The position numbers and the translations under genes were made by a program. DNA of 64,000 nt, taken from NCBI GenBank assembly GCA_021234155.1, contig JAJEKV010000036.1, forward strand, positions 8,633,426 through 8,697,425. Direction: 5' to 3'. Below the pieces are notes generated by a model, which saw nothing but the letters and a program-made list of their open reading frames with translations, was not told the origin of the DNA and did no database searches. Shown one piece after another: positions 56,489 to 64,000 of this stretch. The DNA is from Isoetes taiwanensis (lineage: Eukaryota; Streptophyta; Lycopodiopsida; Isoetales; Isoetaceae). Each line of letters starts with the position of its first letter. The first letter of the stretch is position 1.

Positions 56489-59306
56489 TCTACTTACTTA
56501 AAAGTTTTGGGGGTTTTGCTGATGCGGTGTCCCCTTTCCGGCTCCCCCAAAACTCACGCTTTTTTCGGCAAAAGCGCGTTTTCCGGCTATTTTCTCTCTT
56601 CTTTCAGTTTTCTGGCAGCAACTTTCTCTCTCCTGGGTATGGGCGGTGCCCGTGGGTTAACGCAGAATGGCGCACGGCCAGAGCTCGCCAAAGCAGAGCA
56701 TAGCAAAGCTTGGATTTTGCAAGGCCACCGGTTCCACAAAATCCACTGGAGCAGCCCAGATATGGCGGTGAGATTCACCTCCGCCTCTCATCATTTTTGC
56801 CAAGCAATGCCAATATATACTGGAGCAGATTTGGAGTTATACATACGAAAGCAGATTTGGAGTTATTAGGCAGTAGCAGGCAACGACATTTCTTCTCCAT
56901 CAACTTGGTGTAACCATCGGTTGTATCCTCCTTTTCCTTCACATTTGATTTCCAGCTTCCTTTTTACCTTTCTAATGGTGGTTTAGGGGATTCTTTAGGC
57001 TTTGTGGAGAGAGATACCTATGCCTTCCTTTATTTCTGCATCCAGCAAACCCGTAGCTTTCAGAGTTAGGGTCAGACTTGGGATTCGTTGCGCCCAGATA
57101 GCTTCAGGTAAATTTTTTGGAGTTTCGGCAAAACATTCGTCAAATTTTTGGGTGTATTCCGGCAACATTTTCTTTCCTCTTTCAGTGCTGGGCGGTGGGC
57201 AATTAATGGGCGGTAGGCGGTGGGTAATGCAGCCGTTATGCTGGAAGTAAGGTGGATAATGCTGAATCCTGTTCCCAGCTCTTCAAATCCATTTTCAAAT
57301 TTGGAGTTTAGGGTCGCTGAATTCTTGACAGAGAGAGAGCTATGTGCAGTTCAATCAGGTGGTCTACAACTATTTCGGCAAGTATCTTTTCCCTGCCCAG
57401 TGAATCTCGAAAAGGGTTTTTTTCTTCTCTGGTCAGATCTATGCCCATTATCACAGCGGTTCTGGCATCTCCTTATATGGCTTCTTGGACCAGCAAACGT
57501 GTGGCTAATCCGGAGGATGAACCCATATTTTCTTAGCTTGGAGATCATAGGGTCCACAAACGGGATACTGTTCTTGGCAGTGAGTTGTTTTATGCTTTAC
57601 CTTCTTATTCTTTGGATGCATCATTCCAGGCTAATTTTTCAAATTTTGTATTACAGATTACCACATCACTGGAAGTATGATTCGATCCTAAACCTAGCTG
57701 CAGTGTTGAATCAATCGGCACAATAACAGAGAATGATTTAGCAGAAAATCATATTTCATAAATTAGGGCTCTACTCCACAGTCAAGTTTTCGAGTTTTCA
57801 GCGGCCTTTTATATTTAAAGTGATTGACGGATCTGTGGCACACCATCTTGCAGCGGCACACCAAATACGGTTTTGTGGAAGTTGAGACGACTTCTTGCAT
57901 ATTGGAGGTGCTAGAGAAATCGACACTATGCTCATATATAGTTGAGTGTTGTCATTCTTTCCTCTTGCTACTTCATTATGTTAGACTTGACGAAACTACA
58001 ATAAAAATTGTCATGGGATGAACACCTCCATGCCAATAAAAGCTCATCCACATTTATGACTAATTAACACAATCACAAAGGTATTTACTTGGTTTCATGC
58101 TATTTACGTACATCTTTTGAAACATCTTTAGATTGCCATAGAAAAATCATTGTGTTATGTTGTGATTTTATCTCAGATGTGATTCGTTTTTTAGGCTTTG
58201 AATACTTGATCTTATGTTTACAAATTGCTAGTGTCCATTGCTATTTTCTGACACTCTCGACCTTATTTCCTTGCATTCCGACGTGCATCAAGACTCCGAG
58301 TAGCAACTTAGCTGTGCTGGATTTTACATTAGAAGCTCAAGAATGCCAATTTTTTTTTCCTTAGAGGACTTCCTTTTTTTTGTAGACTGTTGCATTCTAT
58401 CCATCTTTTTATCGGTTGTTATCCTTCTGTTTCTAACCAGTCTGCTCAAGATGGAAAGAAAATCAGATCTTTGGTGCAAAAATTGGCTAAAATGGGTAGG
58501 TTGAACCCTAAACCATTGAAGTTATGCAGCACCATGGCGGCCAGAGTTCGCACAAGAAAGCTTGGATTTGCAAGGCCACCGGTTCCCTCTTTGCTGGGTG
58601 GGCCGTGTCTATGGCGTTACAGGGCATGGCATTTCCAACCCTGTGCATGGAGAGGCGATGGCAGATCCGACGTCAAGGCGCTTGCCTATCCATCAGTCTA
58701 TTCTATTAGCTGGGCGATCATCCTCAACTTCTTCCAGACTTAGCAGGTTATGGCGATTTTCTATTTTCAACACTCTATATTGTTTGAATATTCTGGAGCA
58801 AACAGTTCGATTGGTATTTCTGGAGCAAGTAGTATGGCCGGGCATTTCTTGGCATCCCTTTTTTCAAGTTTATTGTGCGGCAGAGCTTTTGAGCTCAGGG
58901 TTTGTAACAATTCTGGAAGGACACCTGCCTGCCGCAACTACAAAGAATCCATGTAGTTCTTTTCCTTCATGTGTCTAAGGTAAGAAACAGCATGGGTTTG
59001 GCCTTCTACAGGGATTTCAGCTTGGGTTTGTGCTTGCAGGAGAAGGTTTTCGGTTTCTACAGATTGTGGTAAAGCATCTACACATCGTTAGCATTCTAAT
59101 TGGATTTCTCTTATCTAATATGGTTTGATGTTGTTTAGGCAAGAAAAAAGGACAAAAGGATCGGAATTTCTGGGATGGCAGATGCTCTTGAAGATTCTCA
59201 AATGGCAGTCGTTTTAGCCTCTAGAACTTTGGTTTTTTCGGACGAGAAGGCAGTGTTTGAGTCTTCTTCCTGCTCCAGGTGAGACACTTTCTATTCTACG
59301 ATTCAA
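56489..59306 (+). mobile_element. Second Helitron-type unit, 5' end joined to the preceding Helitron
   Basis: Begins TCTACTTACTTAAAAG, sharing about 95 bp of 5' end with 47024, including GGTGTCCCCTTTCCGGC. It has no Rep/helicase frame. Its body recurs in the third unit (59307-61943) over about 2.63 kb. A unique segment, 59120-59306, follows. I could not find a hairpin plus CTRR end, so the right limit is set by the start of the next unit. Open frames inside have no recognised domains and probably represent captured fragments. Confidence 0.65.
59154..59278 (+). other. Exon-like segment, host gene or captured
   Basis: Between TTGTTTAG and a CAG-GTGAGA donor there is an open stretch reading KKDKRIGISGMADALEDSQM and then AVVLASRTLVFSDEKAVFES. 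Clean borders and an open frame suggest a real exon. It lies between two Helitron-type units, so either the units sit in introns of a host gene or the exon was captured. Not identified. Confidence 0.4.
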
Positions 59307-61943
59307 TCTACTTACTTAAAAAGTTTTTGGGGGTTTTTGCTGATGCCGGTGTCCCCTTTCCGGCTCCCAAAACTCACGCTTTTTCCGGCAAAAACGCGTT
59401 TTCCGGCTATTTTCTCTCTTCTTTCAGTTTTCTGGCAGCAACTTTCTCTCTCCTGGGTATGGGCGGTGCCCGTGGGTTAACGCAGAATGGCGCACGGCCA
59501 GAGCTCGCCAAAGCAGAGCATAGCAAAGCTTGGATTTTGCAAGGCCACCGGTTCCACAAAATCCACTGGAGCCGCTGGATATGACGGTGAGATTCACCTC
59601 CGCCTCTCATCATTTTTGCCAAGCAATGCCAATATATACTGGAGCAGATTTGGAGTTATACATACGAAAGCAGATTTGGAGTTATTAGGCAGTAGCAGGC
59701 AACGACATTTCTTCTCCATCAACTTGGTGTAACCATCGGTTGTATCCTCCTTTTCCTTCACATTTGATTTCCAGCTTCCTTTTTACCTTTCTAATGGTGG
59801 TTTAGGGGATTCTTTAGGCTTTGTGGAGAGAGATACCTATGCCTTCCTTTATTTCTGCATCCAGCAAACCCGTAGCTTTCAGAGTTAGGGTCAGACTTGG
59901 GATTCGTTGCGCCCAGATAGCTTCAGGTAAATTTTTTGGAGTTTCGGCAAAACATTCGTCAAATTTTTGGGTGTATTCCGGCAACATTTTCTTTCCTCTT
60001 TCAGTGCTGGGCGGTGGGCAATTAATGGGCGGTAGGCGGTGGGTAATGCAGCCGTTATGCTGGAAGTAAGGTGGATAATGCTGAATCCTGTTCCCAGCTC
60101 TTCAAATCCATTTTCAAATTTGGAGTTTAGGGTCGCTGAATTCTTGACAGAGAGAGAGCTATGTGCAGTTCAATCAGGTGGTCTACAACTATTTCTGACA
60201 GTATCTTTTTCCGCCCTAGTGAATCTCGAAAAGGGTTTTTTTCTTCTCTGGTCAGATCTATGCCCATTATCACAGCGGTTCTGGCATCTCCTTATATGGC
60301 TTCTTGGACCAGCAAACGTGTGGCTAATCCGGAGGATGAACCCATATTTTCTTAGCTTGGAGATCATAGGGTCCACAAACGGGATACTGTTCTTGGCAGT
60401 GAGTTGTTTTATGCTTTACCTTCTTATTCTTTGGATGCATCATTCCAGGCTAATTTTTCAAATTTTGTATTCGATTACCACATCACCGGAAGTATGATTA
60501 GATCCTAAACCTAGCTGCAGCAAAGTGTTGAATCAATCGGGCACAATAACGTAGAATGATTTAGCGTAAAAATCATATTTCATAAATTAGGGCTCTACTC
60601 CACGCTCAAGTTTTCGAAGTTTTTGCGCCTTTATATTTAAAGTGATTGACGGATCTGTGGCACACCATCTTGCAACCGCACACAAATACGGGTTTGTGGA
60701 AGTTGAGACGACTTCTTGCATATTGAGGTGCTAGAGAAATCGACACTATGCTCATATATAGTTGAGTGTTGTCATTCTTTCCTCTTGCTACTTCATTATG
60801 TTAGACTTGGACGAAACTACAATAAAAATTGTCATGGATGAACACCTCCATGCCAATAAAGCTCATCCACATTTATGACTAATTAACACAATCACAAAGG
60901 TATTTACAGCTTTCATGCTATTTCATTATCTTTTGAAACATCTTTAGATTGCCATAGAAAATCATTGTGTTATGTTGTGATTTTATACGATGTGATTCGT
61001 TTTAGGCTTTGAATACTTGATCTTATGTTTACAAATTGCTATTGTCCATTGCTATTTTCTCGACACTCTCGACCTTATTTCCTTGCATTCCGGCGTGCAT
61101 CAAGACTCAGAAGTAGCAACTTAGTCATCTTTGGATTTTACATTAGAAGCTCAAGAATGCCAATTTTTTTCCTTAGAGGACTTCCTTTTTTTGTAGACCG
61201 CTGCATTCTATCCATCTTTTTATCGGTTGTTATCCTTTCGTTTCTAACCACCGCTCAAGATGGAAAGAAAATCAGATCTTTGGTGCAAAAATTGGCTAAA
61301 ATGGGTAGGTTGAACCCTAAACCATTGAAGTTATAAAGCACCATGGCGGCCGAGTTCCCACAACAAAGAAAGCTTTGATTTGCAAGGCCACCGTTCCCTC
61401 TTTCCTTTGGGGTGGGTCGTGGTTTCTATGGCGTTCTGGCATGGCATTTCCAACCCGCGGCATGGAGAGGCGATGGCGTGATCCGGGACGCCAAGGCGCT
61501 GCCTATCCATCGGGCCTATTCTATTAGTCAAGGATCATCCTCAACTTCTTCAGATCTCTTAGCGTGTTATGGCGATTTTCTATTTTCAACACTCTATATT
61601 GTTTGAATATTCTGAGCAAACAATTCGATTGGTATTTCTCGAGCAAGTAGTATGGCGGGCATTTTGGCATCCCTTTTTCAAGTTTATTGTCCCACAGAAT
61701 TTTTTTTGAGCTTAGGGTTTGTAACAATTACGGAAGGACACCCCGCACTTTCTTGCGAACTACAAAGAATCCATGTAGTTCTTTTCCTTCATGTGTCTAA
61801 GGTAAGAAACAGCATGGGTTTGGCCTTCTACAGGGATTTCAGCTTGGGTTTGTGCTTGCAGGAGAAGGTTTTCGGTTTCTACAGATTGTGGTAAAGCATC
61901 TACACATCGTTAGCATTCTAATTGGATTTCTCTTATCTAATAT
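59307..61943 (+). mobile_element. Third Helitron-type unit, duplicate of the second
   Basis: Begins TCTACTTACTTAAAAAG, preceded by A. It matches 56489-59119 along its whole length and stops matching after CTTATCTAATATG at about 61943. The first 1.1 kb and the last 140 bp are nearly identical between the copies, whereas about 60480-61790 differs by many small indels and substitutions. CTAA followed by T at the point of divergence would fit a Helitron 3' end, but no hairpin precedes it. Confidence 0.65.
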
Positions 61944-64000
61944 GTGTTGTGTGTTTTATCTTGACTATTTTTGCATAATGAGGATGAAATGTATGCATAA
62001 ATGAAGAATTATATGGGTGTAATGTGGAGAAAATGTAAAAAATGTGCAAATATTGTGGAGGAAGCATTTATGATGTACTGAAGTGGAACCTATGGACTTG
62101 AAGGAGTATTAAAGTCCTTAAGAAATATTTTCAATGGTTGATAATTTGATGATGTGTCATGAATGCGGGAAGCATGGTAGTTGCAAAGAAGTTCTGGATG
62201 ACCTAGATTTGAAGTTGAGGTGGCAAAAAATCTAGTGAACTTATGGTAGTTAGAATTTGGATCTAAGGTTGTGGATTTGCCTAGATCTAGTGGCTAGGAT
62301 CAAGTAGAGTTTTCTATAAGATAGCCAAAATTGTGTAGAAGGGAGGCCCAAATTTGGAAGATGACATCCGGCAAAGTTCTTGAAGTGTGAGTATGTTTCT
62401 TGATCAGCTGAATATTATTATGTTGAAGTATGATATTTTGATTATGATTATGTGATTCTCCTATTTGTTATCTCTATTTCTATAATCTCAAAAAGACTTG
62501 TGTAAGAATGATTATGTTGGTGATTTATGATGCCGGTAAGAGTGAGGCCTAGCCTATCTCATATACCTTGAGATTTGCTTGGGTTGTTGTAGTTAGCTTT
62601 TCTCTTGGGCTTTTCCTTGGGTGCGTGAAGATGCTAACATATTTTGGGGGCATTGGCGAAAGCAACACTTTAAGGGCAAGATAGTTCTTATCTTTAGATC
62701 AAAGATGGTAGTGGTACATAATTATGTTGCAATCGCATCCATGGAATATCATTTAAGTGCAAGTGGAGAATAATGGCATGTTCAAAGAATGGTAGTGTAT
62801 CAATGGTAGATCAGAAGTTTGTAAATGTGCTGAAGCCTATTGCAGAGGTATGAAAATGTTGTTTCTATTCTTGTTTAGCCTGGCCAGTAGGAAATATTCT
62901 GAATCATCCGCCAAGGAATCTTTTACTTGTTTGCTCCTATTCCATAAATAATGCTATAAATGGATGGTACAAAAGTTTTTGTGCTCTTGCATCCGCTAGA
63001 ACATCTTCATATTACATCCTGCCATATTTTTATGCTCACCATACAGCTTAAAAAGAAAATCTACTTATGCCATGAACCTTGTGCATTTTATATTGGCCCC
63101 AAATTGTCTGCGATGATATCTAATATGCCTTTTGCCTGTAAAACTTGTTCTTACCGTGATCTGCATTCGAATGAAGCCAACCCATACCTGAGATCTCTTC
63201 GAATCCTGCAAAACAAAAGCAAACCTTTCTACTCTGATAATATTTGAAATCACATATCCTTCGCCATTACTATCAACCGCCAATGAACGATCATCCGCTT
63301 TCATTCTTTATCATTTGCATGCAAAACAAACCTTGGTGCCATCAAAGACCTCCATCGCCTTGCACAAGAAGAAAGAAGAAAGAAAACCAAGAAGAAATTT
63401 CATTGTAGAGTTCGTGAAATCGTTTTTCTACCCCTCGCCTAACCATCCAAAATTGTTGTTTTTTCCCCTAGTTTCCCCTTCCCGCCATATACCCTAAATC
63501 CGATGGAACTGCCCGCCACAAGACGGAGGTAGCGTAGAAAAGAAGAAGAAAAAATGGGTTGTGAAGAAAGGTGAAAAGTGAAGCTTAAATTAAAAGATAT
63601 TAAATATTAAAGAATAGTGGAACCTTCAAAAGTTATGCCAAATAGCCCATTGATAAGCTATTGGTTTTGAACCACAAATTTCGAAGTTCAAATTCTCCTA
63701 TGTGCAACATGACCAAGTTACATTTATTTTTCCCAAGTGTTTAACAAATAAGATTACTTGTTCTCACCAAGTTATTCGAAGTTCAATTACTATATCCATT
63801 TTGAAGGTTTTCAAATATGAAGATTGCATGTCAATGGTCAAGATTATGTTTTGTTATATGATGAAGACTATTTATTCTTATTCAAGTCAAACACCATATT
63901 ATGAAGATCAAGATTATATGGTTAGTGCTTATGCTTTTGCAATTTGATTGATTTCATTTTCAAGTTTTTCAAGAATTCAAGCTATCAAAGGAAGTTGTAC
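61944..64000. other. No gene recognised
   Basis: AT-rich intergenic sequence. Short open frames only, without recognisable motifs; no repeats with the rest of the window were noticed. Confidence 0.4.

Noticed and set aside
61900-61943. CTAA before T at the end of the third Helitron-type unit taken as a Helitron 3' end
   Set aside because: No subterminal hairpin precedes it and the second unit shows further bases in common past it; not strong enough to call.

Overview
The window looks like nuclear DNA of a land plant with a large, repeat-rich genome. The evidence is GT-AG introns, a plant-type SDP1 triacylglycerol lipase gene, rolling-circle Helitrons with a Rep/helicase frame, a Ty3/gypsy element of the dual-RNase-H type, and two kinds of LINE. 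No lineage-specific marker is present. A fern or other seed-free plant is plausible but is an inference. No tRNA, rRNA, CRISPR array or bacterial-style operon was recognised.

Layout. 1-7.6 kb is mostly non-coding, with two foldback repeats near 2.5-2.85 kb and ends in a Helitron 3' terminus at 7618. 7887-10868 is a minus-strand Helitron carrying a captured exon of a DDX54/RH29-type RNA helicase. 12.17-12.36 kb is a foldback element built from four copies of one 20-bp box. 13.5-18.4 kb (minus) holds two host-type genes: a zeta-toxin/P-loop kinase-like gene and an SDP1-type lipase gene. Both carry in-frame stops or frameshifts in otherwise well preserved coding sequence. 18.8-20.2 kb is an L1-like LINE relic. 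20.3-24 kb holds two decayed copies of a beta-class amino-methyltransferase gene, with a duplicated SDP1 last-exon fragment between them. 24.9-28.06 kb is a GC-rich tandem array that breaks abruptly into a truncated gypsy element (28.06-30.19 kb). 30.4-31.5 kb is an unrecognised decayed protein gene.

The central structure is a nest. A divergent histone H3-like gene with an unusually long charged N-terminal tail (start 46936, stop 32455, minus) is split by a 13.3-kb Ty3/gypsy element (32617-45961). That element has LTRs of about 1.95 kb and a perfect 5-bp target duplication GACCC. It is itself interrupted inside its second RNase H domain by a LINE (about 38345-41620) ending in a hexamer repeat tail.

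Next comes a 9.46-kb Helitron (47024-56488) with a decayed RepHel gene, two look-alike accessory ORFs on either side of it, and an internal exon duplication. Its 3' CTAG abuts the 5' TC of a second unit (56489) that shares its 5' end, and a third such 5' end starts at 59307. The last 2 kb show nothing I can assign.

Nearly every protein gene here is broken, which suggests a heterochromatic graveyard. Unpolished assembly indels are the alternative for some frameshifts. The strongest candidates for something new are the long-tailed H3-like gene, the plant beta-class methyltransferase copies, and the paired accessory ORFs of the Helitron.
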